DNA from: a bacterium
GTDB lineage: Bacteria; Gemmatimonadota; Gemmatimonadetes; Gemmatimonadales; Gemmatimonadaceae
Length of the DNA stretch: 22,862 bases
Direction: 5' to 3'
Assembly: GCA_021802745.1 (NCBI GenBank)
Contig: JAJZRK010000017.1
Location: 1 to 22,862, forward strand
Position numbers and translations under genes: made by a program. The notes below the pieces were generated by a model. That model searched no databases and had not been told where the DNA came from. It saw nothing but the letters and a program-made list of their open reading frames with translations. Below are positions 15,798-22,386 of this stretch, piece by piece. Each line of letters starts with the position of its first letter. Positions within the stretch are counted from its first letter, which is position 1.

Positions 15798-16851
15798 CTA
15801 CAGCACGGCGTTGAACACGTAACCGACCAGCAGGATGCCGGTCGCGACAACACCCACGAACGTCGCGATGAGCCGCGGCGTGAGCACCTTGCGCAGAATG
15901 ACCATCTCGGGGAGCGACAGTGCCACCACGGTCATCATGAACGCGAGCACCGTTCCCAGCGCTGCCCCCTTGGCGAGCAGGGCCTGCACCACCGGAATCA
16001 CGCCGGCGGCGTTGGAGTACAGCGGCACGCCGATCAGCACGGCAATCGGCACGCTCCACCACGCCTCCTTCCCCATCACGCCCGCCAGGTAATCCTGCGG
16101 CACGAAGCCGTGGATCGCGGCGCCGACGCCGATGCCGACCAGCACGTATGGCCACACTCTGCCGACGATCTCGCGCACCGCCTGCGCCCCCCCGGCCATC
16201 CGCTCCACCAGCGAGAGCGGCTCGGCGTCATAGGCGGCGGCGCTGCGCGGCATGTTGCGCACCCACGGCTCGAGGTAGGGCTCCAGATTGAAGCGGCCGA
16301 GGATCCCAGCCGGCGACGATCGCCACCGAGAGGCCGAGCGAGAGATAGAGCAGGGCGACCCGCCAGCCAAACAGCCCGAAGAGGAGCGTCAGCGCCACCT
16401 CGTTCACCATCGGGGCCGAGATCAGGAACGAGAAGGTGACGCCCAACGGCACGCCGGCCTGCACGAAGCCGAGGAAGAGCGGCACCGCCGAGCACGAGCA
16501 GAACGGCGTCACGATGCCAAGGCTGGCCGCCAGCACATTGGCCACTCCTTCGCGCCGCCCGGCGAGCAGCGCCCGCGTGCGCTCGGGCGTGAAGTAGGAG
16601 TTGACGATGCCCATGGCGAACACGATGCCGGTGAGGAGCAGCAGCACCTTGGGCGCATCGTAGAAGACGAACTGCAGCGACGTCCCCAGTTGACTGTCGC
16701 GATTGACTGGGAGCGTGCCGACGAGCGCTTCCGAAGCGGGGGCGAGCAGCCGATACAAGCCGAGCCACGCGCCCGCGCCAGTCGCAAGCAGAAACCTGGG
16801 ATGTGCCCGCCAGCCCATGGACGGGGCAGGCAGCACGGAAAGTCCGGTCAT
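15798..16851 (-). pseudogene. arsP: ArsP-type permease (DUF318/UPF0718), frameshifted
   Basis: The upstream frame runs from ATG 16851 (MTGLSVLPAPSMGWRAH) to YLSLGLSVAIVAG; the downstream frame resumes at GILGRFNLEPYLEPWV and ends at 15798. The join is at 16308, where one extra base (coding T in ggc-t-ggg) shifts the frame; without it a 350-residue membrane protein of normal family length results. The signature FCSCSAVPLFLGFVQAG and SFLISAPMVNEVAL identify the DUF318 permease family. Members such as ArsP export trivalent methylated and aromatic arsenicals; others in the family may carry other cargo. Its ATG overlaps the phosphoesterase stop as ATGA. In this sequence only the first half would be made in frame. 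Sequencing error or true inactivation are both possible; no known programmed frameshift signal is seen. Confidence 0.8.
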
Positions 16852-17630
16852 TGGGATGATCCCGATGCGCCGGGGGGCGTGCTCCGCCCGCCCGTGCGCA
16901 AGTAGTTGGCGAAATCGTCGGGCAGGGTGCTCGCGATGATGGCTCGCGCGGCCGACTCGACGTCGTACGAAACGCGCACGAACTCCACGCGCGCCACGGC
17001 GTCCGCGCCGACCTCGAGCATCACGTACCCCGCGCGCGGGTCGCCGTCCTTCGGGCGCCCCACGCTGCCGGTGTTCACGAAGTGGATGCCCTCCACCACC
17101 CGATGCCACGGCACGTGCGTGTGCCCGAAGCAGACCACGTCGCCGGCGCGCGCGCCGAGCGCCTCCCCCATCTTGGCCAGGAAGTCGTCGCTGCGCTCGG
17201 CGTGCACGTACACCGTGTTCAGCACCTGGTTGCCGTGGATCAGCGTCACCGTCGGGCCGGCCGCATGACCGCCGAGCGGGCGCAGGTCAATGCGGAACGG
17301 CAGCGCGCCGAGGTACGCCTTGGCGTCGACCGCCGTCTGCTCGAGCGTCCACGCATACGAGAGGTGCGAAAGCTCCTCCTGCCTCGGATCCTCGTACCGG
17401 CAGCCGCAGTGCGGCGCCCCAGTCGCGACGGTCGAGTCGTAGTTGCCGGCTACGCCGGGAATTCCCGCGGCGCGCAGGCGCTGGACGGTTTCATTCGGCC
17501 AGGGAGCGTAGCCGACGAGGTCGCCGAGGTGATACGTGGCGTCCACGCCGGGGCGCGCGCCGATGTCGGCCAGCACCGCGTCGAGCGCAGGGAGGTTCGC
17601 GTGGATGTCGGAGATCAGGGCGTAGCGCAA
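16848..17630 (-). CDS. Metallophosphoesterase (calcineurin-like), inside the ars operon
   Basis: With the TTG at 17630 as start the product is 260 residues and begins LRYALISDIHANLPAL. The family's metal ligands are present: SDIHAN, GDLVGY, GNYD, IHGN and FGHTHVPWH, followed by VNTGSVGRPKDG. It belongs to the small YfcE-like group of phosphodiesterases/phosphatases (Metallophos_2) and is cytoplasmic. The start is uncertain: the frame stays open upstream through a heptanucleotide repeat to an ATG at 17741 inside the end of acr3, and no Shine-Dalgarno precedes the TTG. Its stop overlaps the permease start (ATGA), so it is firmly part of the operon. Substrate unknown; a link to arsenate or phosphate esters is speculation from location. 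Confidence 0.85.
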   Translation of the reverse strand: MRYALISDIHANLPALDAVLADIGARPGVDATYHLGDLVGYAPWPNETVQRLRAAGIPGVAGNYDSTVATGAPHCGCRYEDPRQEELSHLSYAWTLEQTAVDAKAYLGALPFRIDLRPLGGHAAGPTVTLIHGNQVLNTVYVHAERSDDFLAKMGEALGARAGDVVCFGHTHVPWHRVVEGIHFVNTGSVGRPKDGDPRAGYVMLEVGADAVARVEFVRVSYDVESAARAIIASTLPDDFANYLRTGGRSTPPGASGSSQ

Positions 17631-17634
17631 GGGC

Positions 17635-17669
17635 AGATGTGAGATGGGAGATGAGAGATGTGAGATGGA
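17635..17669. repeat. Heptanucleotide tandem repeat, five copies
   Basis: Five consecutive 7-mers on the plus strand read agatgtg, agatggg, agatgag, agatgtg, agatgga. The invariant core is agatg with one or two variable bases. The array lies between the acr3 stop and the likely phosphoesterase start, 5 bases before the latter, where a ribosome site would be expected. In mRNA sense it is pyrimidine-rich (catctca units). Confidence 0.8.
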
Positions 17670-17691
17670 CGAGGGCGGGTCGGCGCGTGTC

Positions 17692-18774
17692 TCAGCTCGC
17701 GGAGACGCCGTAGAACCGGCGGCGGAAGGCGAGCGCGACATTCACCAGCCCGATCAGCACGGGCACCTCGACGAGCGGGCCGATGACGGTCGCAAACGCC
17801 TGGTCCGAACTGATGCCGAACACGGCGACAGCCACGGCGATCGCCAGCTCGAAGTCGTTGCTCGCCGCCGTCAGCGACACGGTCACGTTCTGTTCGTACG
17901 ACGCGCCCACGCCGCGCGCCTTGGCGGAGAAGAAGGTGATGAGGAACATCGCCACGAAGTACAGCGCGAGCGGCAGCGCGATGCGCAGCACGTCGAACGG
18001 CAGCTGGACAATCAGGTTGCCCTTCAGCGAGAACATCACGACAATCGTGAACAGCAGCGCCACCAGCGTCACGGGGCTCACCCGCGGGATGAACACGTGG
18101 TCATACCACGCCTCGCCCTTGGCGCGAATCAGCGCGAGCCGGCTGATGAGGCCGGCCACGAGCGGAATGCCCAGGTAGATGCCGACCGTCTTCGCGATCT
18201 CGCTCACCGCGACGTTCACCGTGACGCTCTCCATCCCGAACCGCGGCGGCAGGAAGGTCAGGAACAGCCAGGCGTAGACGCCATAGAAGAGCACCTGGAA
18301 GATCGCATTCAAGGCCACGAGGCCGGCGACGAGATCCTTGTCTCCCTTCGCGAGATCGTTCCACACGAGCACCATCGCGATGCACCGCGCCAGCCCGACC
18401 AGGATGAGCCCCTGCGCGTAGCCCGGCAGGTCGGCCAGAAAGACGATGGCCAGCGCGAACATCACGAGAGGACCGATCACCCAGTTCTGGAACAGCGAGA
18501 GCGCGAGCACGCGGCCGTTCCGGAACGCGGCGCCGAGCTTCTCGTAGCGCACCTTGGCCAGCGGCGGATACATCATCAGCACGAGGCCGATGGCGATGGG
18601 AATGTTCGTCGTCCCCACCTGCACCCGCTCGATCCACTGCTCCACATTGGGCGCGGCGTAGCCAAGCGCCACGCCGAACGCCATCGCCAGAAAGATCCAG
18701 AGCGTCAGGAAGCGGTCGAGCGTGGACAGCTTGCGGCTGACCGAGTCCGGGTGTTGCGCCGACGGGGCGGTCAT
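17692..18774 (-). CDS. acr3: Arsenite efflux transporter Acr3
   Basis: The 360-residue inner-membrane protein belongs to the BART superfamily and has about ten hydrophobic helices. It starts at ATG 18774 ([17 protein letters not shown]). Family signatures include [46 protein letters not shown] (with the conserved essential Cys of Acr3), and [19 protein letters not shown] near the end. It exports As(III), driven by proton motive force. It follows the truncated acetyltransferase by 19 bp. The Shine-Dalgarno is weak, suggesting coupling to upstream translation. The length is normal and no lesion is seen, so this is the intact efflux arm of the island. Confidence 0.96.
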   Translation of the reverse strand: MTAPSAQHPDSVSRKLSTLDRFLTLWIFLAMAFGVALGYAAPNVEQWIERVQVGTTNIPIAIGLVLMMYPPLAKVRYEKLGAAFRNGRVLALSLFQNWVIGPLVMFALAIVFLADLPGYAQGLILVGLARCIAMVLVWNDLAKGDKDLVAGLVALNAIFQVLFYGVYAWLFLTFLPPRFGMESVTVNVAVSEIAKTVGIYLGIPLVAGLISRLALIRAKGEAWYDHVFIPRVSPVTLVALLFTIVVMFSLKGNLIVQLPFDVLRIALPLALYFVAMFLITFFSAKARGVGASYEQNVTVSLTAASNDFELAIAVAVAVFGISSDQAFATVIGPLVEVPVLIGLVNVALAFRRRFYGVSAS

Positions 18775-18793
18775 GAGGCGTGCGCTCGTGGGT

Positions 18794-18976
18794 TCAGGGG
18801 GACGTGCGCGCGCCGCCGCTCTCGGCCACGAGAAAGATCGCGGTCGCATCCAGCACCCCGTCGAGGGGGAGGTCGCTCGCCGTCAGCAGGCGTGCCACCG
18901 CGGGAAAGTCGGACGCCGTCGCGCCGCGAATCAGTGCGCGTGCCGCGGCGCCGTTGGTCTGTGAAGTCGTCAGCAC
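18794..18976 (-). pseudogene. Truncated GNAT acetyltransferase, arsN2-like N-terminal stub
   Basis: A GTG at 18976, 16 bases after the arsM stop and preceded by GAGGG, opens a 60-residue frame. The stretch [25 protein letters not shown], then [12 protein letters not shown], matches the start of GNAT N-acetyltransferases of the ArsN2 type found in ars operons. The frame then ends in RTSP. The acetyl-CoA binding core (normally R/Q-x-x-G-x-G/A, later in the protein) is absent, and only about 20 bp separate the stop from acr3, so the rest is deleted rather than shifted. Full-length homologues are about 150 residues. The stub cannot be catalytic. It may persist because deletion kept the operon spacing. 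Confidence 0.65.
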
Positions 18977-18992
18977 ACCTAGGCCCTCGCGT

Positions 18993-20024
18993 TCAACAGC
19001 AGTCGGAGGATCCGCAGCCGCATCCGCCGGCGTTCGCCTTGACGGCCGCGCCAAGCGTGGCGAGCTCGCGCCGCGGCTTTGCCGCACGGGCCGCGGCCGC
19101 CGTCGCGCGATCGTCGAGCGCCGCGGTGGCGGTCGGATGCGGCGCTGCCCCGCCCGGCTTCACCGCGCGCACGAAGGCGCTCATCACCTTGTCCTGTACT
19201 TCATCGGCCAGCGAGAGGTCGAGTCCCGTGCCCTGCATCAGCGCCACCGCGTCGTCGCGCGTGTAAATGCGCGTCGGCTCGATGCTGGCGTCGGTGAACC
19301 CGACTTCCTGCAGGAGCGCGATGAACTCCCGCTCTTCCAGCGCCCCCGCCACGCACCCTGTCCACAGCGCCATGTTGTCCTTCACGGCCTGCGGCAGTCC
19401 CTCGCGCACCACCACGTCGCTGACCGCGAAGCGGCCGCCCGGCTTCAGCACGCGGAACGCGTCCCGCAGCACCGCCCGCTTGTCGCCGGACAGGTTGATC
19501 ACGCAGTTGGAGATGATCACGTCCACCGTGTTGGCGGGGAGCGGAATGCTCTCGATGTGCCCCTTCAGGAACTCGACATTCGTCGCGCCCGCCCTCGCCT
19601 TGTTCTCCAGGGCGAGCGCGAGCATCTCGTCGGTCATGTCGAGCCCGTACGCCTTGCCGGTGGGCCCCACGCGCTTGGCCGACAACAGCACGTCAATGCC
19701 GCCGCCGGACCCGAGGTCGAGCACCACCTCGCCTGCGGAGAGCTGCGCCAGCGCCGTCGGATTGCCGCAGCCGAGCGAGGCCAGCAGCGCCTCGGCGGGG
19801 AGCCCCGCCGTCTCGCCCGCTTCATACAGGTCGGCGGTAATCGGATCCCAGGTCTCGCTCGTTGAGCCGCAGCAGCCGCTCGAGCCATCCGCCGGCCCGC
19901 AGCAACTCGCCGCCGCGGTGGATCCAGCGGACACGCGCTGCGCCGTGGCGCCGTAGCGCGCCTGCACGGAGGCGCGGAGTTCGTCGAGCGACTGCGGAAC
20001 TTTCGTGGTGTCGGGGGCGCTCAT
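18993..20024 (-). CDS. arsM: Arsenite S-adenosylmethionine methyltransferase ArsM
   Basis: The 343-residue enzyme methylates As(III) using SAM, giving mono-, di- and trimethyl arsenicals. It starts at ATG 20024 with GAGG 9 bases upstream. SAM motif I is [11 protein letters not shown] from about 101, followed by [10 protein letters not shown]. The conserved cysteines are visible: Cys41-Cys42 and Cys51-Cys52 near the N-terminus, Cys86 (LGCGNP), Cys174 (SNCVINLS) and Cys224 (WTGCVAG); the last two and Cys86 correspond to the arsenic-binding positions of characterised ArsM enzymes. The C-terminus carries a Cys-rich tail (CGCGSSDCC, Cys335, 337, 342, 343). It is cytoplasmic and the second gene of the island, 68 bp after arsR. 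It is intact. Confidence 0.96.
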   Translation of the reverse strand: MSAPDTTKVPQSLDELRASVQARYGATAQRVSAGSTAAASCCGPADGSSGCCGSTSETWDPITADLYEAGETAGLPAEALLASLGCGNPTALAQLSAGEVVLDLGSGGGIDVLLSAKRVGPTGKAYGLDMTDEMLALALENKARAGATNVEFLKGHIESIPLPANTVDVIISNCVINLSGDKRAVLRDAFRVLKPGGRFAVSDVVVREGLPQAVKDNMALWTGCVAGALEEREFIALLQEVGFTDASIEPTRIYTRDDAVALMQGTGLDLSLADEVQDKVMSAFVRAVKPGGAAPHPTATAALDDRATAAAARAAKPRRELATLGAAVKANAGGCGCGSSDCC

Positions 20025-20092
20025 CAGCGTTGTCCTCAATCTCGGCAATCAAGAAAAGTTGATGAATTACTCAAGAAGAAAAGAGAGAATGC

Positions 20093-20434
20093 TCAACCGC
20101 AGCAGGCTCCGGTGCGCCGCACCGGCAGCGTGCCCCCGCGTGGCTGCATGGCAACGGTGAGGTCGTGCGCTTCCGCCAGCGCGCCGGGAACGATGGTGTA
20201 GTGCACCCAGCGACCCTCGCGCCGGTCGGCCACCAGCCCGGCCTCCTTGAGCACGCGCAGGTGAAACGACAGCCGCGACTGTGCCGCGTCGAGCTCATCC
20301 TGCAGCTCGCAGACGCACCGCTCGCCGTCGCGCAGCATCTCGAGGATCGAGAGGCGCGTCACGTCGGACAGCGCGTGAAAGAGCGACTCGGCGCGGGCGA
20401 GGTCGGGCTTCGGGAGGCATGCCGCAGAGCTCAT
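20093..20434 (-). CDS. arsR: ArsR-family metalloid-responsive repressor
   Basis: The 113-residue winged-helix repressor starts at ATG 20434. The core contains SDVTRLSILEML, then GERCVCELQ with Cys40 and Cys42, the As(III)-binding position of E. coli-type ArsR, and the recognition helix region AAQSRLSFHLRVLKEAGLV. The C-terminus ends GACCG with a second cysteine pair (Cys111-Cys112). It binds the palindrome in its own promoter and is released by trivalent arsenic. It is first in the seven-gene minus-strand operon, 68 bp before arsM. The -10 lies only 6 bases before the ATG, so the mRNA is probably leaderless. Confidence 0.94.
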   Translation of the reverse strand: MSSAACLPKPDLARAESLFHALSDVTRLSILEMLRDGERCVCELQDELDAAQSRLSFHLRVLKEAGLVADRREGRWVHYTIVPGALAEAHDLTVAMQPRGGTLPVRRTGACCG

Positions 20435-20440
20435 GCGCGC

Positions 20441-20468
20441 AATATATCAAAATATTTTGTTGCGTCAA
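20441..20468 (-). promoter_or_regulatory. arsR promoter with ArsR operator between -35 and -10
   Basis: On the minus strand TTGACG (20468-20463) and TATATT (20446-20441) are separated by 16 bases. The spacer contains the perfect 12-bp palindrome caaaatattttg (20448-20459), the AT-rich inverted repeat type bound by ArsR/SmtB repressors. Bound ArsR would cover both promoter elements. Transcription should begin at or within a few bases of the arsR ATG. Confidence 0.8.
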
Positions 20469-20607
20469 GGGCATGGGATGCACCGTCATTCCGGTCCCCG
20501 CGAGCGTCACGCCCGCACCCCGCGCCAGCACGCGTCGACCGACGGCCGTAAGCTAGACGAGCCGATTTCCCCCGCACCCCGCACCAACCCTCCTCTCTCC
20601 TCATGAT

Positions 20608-22215
20608 ATGCGTCGTTCACTCATTCTCGTCGCGCTGATCGCCGGCGCTGCCTCGCTCCGCGCCCAGGGCGCACCCGCCGCCGACGCGGCGATCCAGCGC
20701 ATCTGGACGCTTGGCACGGACAGCTCGCAGGCGCCGCGTCTCGCACAGCAGCTCCTCGACTCCCTCGGTCCGCGCCTGCTTGGCAGCCCGGACATGAAGC
20801 GCGCCCAGGACTGGGCCATCAAGACGCTCGGCGAGTGGGGCATCGAAGCGAAGCACGAACAGTTCGGCACCTGGCGCGGCTGGCGCCGCGGCTACTCGCA
20901 CATTGACCTCATCGCTCCGCGCGTGCGCTCGCTCGAGGGGATGATGCTCGGCTTCTCGCCGGGAACGAACAAGAAGGACAAGGTGGCCGAGACGGTCGTC
21001 CTGCCGCTCTTTGCCGACAGCGCCGAGTTCGTGAAATGGCTGCCGGCCGTGAAGGGCAAGCTCGTGCTCGTGTCGGCGCCGTTCGCGTCGTGCCGCCCCA
21101 CCGAGGACATCGTGAAGAACGGCACGCCGGCCACCCTCGCCAGCGACAGTGCGTGGCGCGCCCGGAACGCGCGCGAATGGGGTGGGCGCAACGTGCGCGG
21201 CACGGGGCTCAGCCTCGCCCTCGGCGGCGGCGAACTCGCCGTGCGCCTCGAGGAAGCCGGCGCCGCCGGCGTCATCAGCTCGCGCCCGACCAACTCCCGC
21301 GGCGGCCTCGCGCTCTTCGAGACCTACACGACAAAGGTGCCGACGGTGGCCCTCTCGTGTGAAGACTACGGCCTCGTCTTCCGCCTCACCGACAACAACC
21401 AGCACCCGAAGATCCGCCTCAACCTCGACGCCGAGCTGCTGGGCGAGCAGCCGATCTCGAATATCGTGGGCCGCATCCCGGGGACGACGAAGCCCGACGA
21501 ATACGTGCTGCTCTCCGCACATTTCGATTCGTGGGACGGCGGCAGCGGCGCCACCGACAACGGCACTGGCTCGGCGATGATGCTCGAGGCGATGCGCATC
21601 CTCAAGCAGGTGCTGCCGAAGCCGCAGCGCACGATCCTGATCGGCCTCTGGGCCGGCGAGGAGGAAGGACTCGTGGGCTCGGGGGCATTCGCCGAGGACC
21701 ACCCGGAAGTGCTGAAGGGGTTGCAGGCCCTCTTCAATCAGGATGGCGGCACGGGGCGCGTGACGCGTCTCAACGCCGGCGGCCTGCCGAACGCGGGAGT
21801 GCATCTCGCCGGCTGGCTCAAGCAGCTCAAGCCCGAGATGCAGGCGATGATCCCGTTTGACGGATCGGCGGGGCGCCCCTCAATGGGCGGCTCCGATGAC
21901 GCGTCGTTTGCCTGCCGTGGCGTTCCCGCTTTCGGCATGGGCGGCGCCTCGTGGGACTATGGCGTGGTCACCTGGCACACGACGCGCGACACGTTCGACA
22001 AGGTCGTGTTCGAAGACCTCAGGCACAACGCGACGCTGGTGGCGAGCCTGGCCTATCTCGCGTCGGAGGATCCGTCGTTCATCACGCGCGAGCAGGTGGA
22101 CCTCAACACGCTGCCGGCGGGCGGTCCGCCGGGGGCGCCGGCGCGCGCGCAGGCGCCGCGCACGTGGCCGACCTGCACCCCCGTGCCGCGCGTGACGAAA
22201 CCGCGGTTGAAGTAG
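20608..22215 (+). CDS. Exported M28-family zinc metallopeptidase with PA domain
   Basis: The 535-residue protein starts at ATG 20608 with a signal peptide (RRSLILVALIAGAASLRAQ). A protease-associated-like insert spans roughly 120-270 (VKGKLVLVSAP, LEEAGAAGVISSRP). The M28 domain has zinc ligands His305 (SAHFDSW), Asp317 (TDNGTG), catalytic Glu351 with Glu352 (GEEEGL), and His457 (TWHTTRDT), all spaced as in the family. It probably removes N-terminal residues from peptides in the periplasm or outside the cell. The C-terminal tail is Pro/Ala-rich and low complexity. No clear Shine-Dalgarno precedes the ATG. It is divergent from arsR, and the intervening region is about 170 bp. Confidence 0.9.
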   Translation: MRRSLILVALIAGAASLRAQGAPAADAAIQRIWTLGTDSSQAPRLAQQLLDSLGPRLLGSPDMKRAQDWAIKTLGEWGIEAKHEQFGTWRGWRRGYSHIDLIAPRVRSLEGMMLGFSPGTNKKDKVAETVVLPLFADSAEFVKWLPAVKGKLVLVSAPFASCRPTEDIVKNGTPATLASDSAWRARNAREWGGRNVRGTGLSLALGGGELAVRLEEAGAAGVISSRPTNSRGGLALFETYTTKVPTVALSCEDYGLVFRLTDNNQHPKIRLNLDAELLGEQPISNIVGRIPGTTKPDEYVLLSAHFDSWDGGSGATDNGTGSAMMLEAMRILKQVLPKPQRTILIGLWAGEEEGLVGSGAFAEDHPEVLKGLQALFNQDGGTGRVTRLNAGGLPNAGVHLAGWLKQLKPEMQAMIPFDGSAGRPSMGGSDDASFACRGVPAFGMGGASWDYGVVTWHTTRDTFDKVVFEDLRHNATLVASLAYLASEDPSFITREQVDLNTLPAGGPPGAPARAQAPRTWPTCTPVPRVTKPRLK

Positions 22216-22228
22216 GGGTCGGGGTCAA

Positions 22229-22371
22229 CCACTCACCACGAAGGCACGAAGGACACGAAGAAGTTCCAAGCTGCTTGATAACCTTGGATGCGCGCCACGC
22301 AGAACGCTGTGTGGCGCGCATCCATTGCCAGGTGCTTGCCTTTGCGTCCCTGGTGCCTTGGCGGTGTGCCG
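22229..22371. repeat. Nested inverted-repeat element between convergent genes
   Basis: The outer left arm (22229-22260) contains the staggered cacgaagg-type units accacgaaggcacgaagg; the right arm (22340-22371) is a degenerate reverse complement (ctttgcgtccctggtgcctt), with about two thirds of positions matching. A very stable hairpin is nested inside, with arms ggatgcgcgccacgcag (22286-22302) and ctgtgtggcgcgcatcc (22307-22323): 17 pairs with a single G-U and loop aacg. Similar cacgaagg repeats are known from intergenic regions of several environmental phyla. It may act as a bidirectional terminator or be a small non-autonomous palindromic repeat. Confidence 0.7.
22286..22323. terminator. 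Long perfect hairpin, likely bidirectional transcription end
   Basis: A 17-bp stem with a four-base loop lies between the convergent M28 peptidase and aldo/keto reductase genes. There is no strong U-tract on either side, so it may stabilise mRNA 3' ends rather than terminate by itself. Confidence 0.5.
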
Positions 22372-22386
22372 TAGATACCGGCGTGC

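Noticed and set aside
16848..16900. A longer upstream extension of the permease frame (to about 17109).
   Set aside because: That part is antisense-like shadow of the phosphoesterase in another frame; the ATGA overlap at 16851 and family N-terminus set the start.
17644..19266. A 540-codon plus-strand frame opposite acr3 and arsM.
   Set aside because: It is rich in charged low-complexity residues and antisense to two intact genes.
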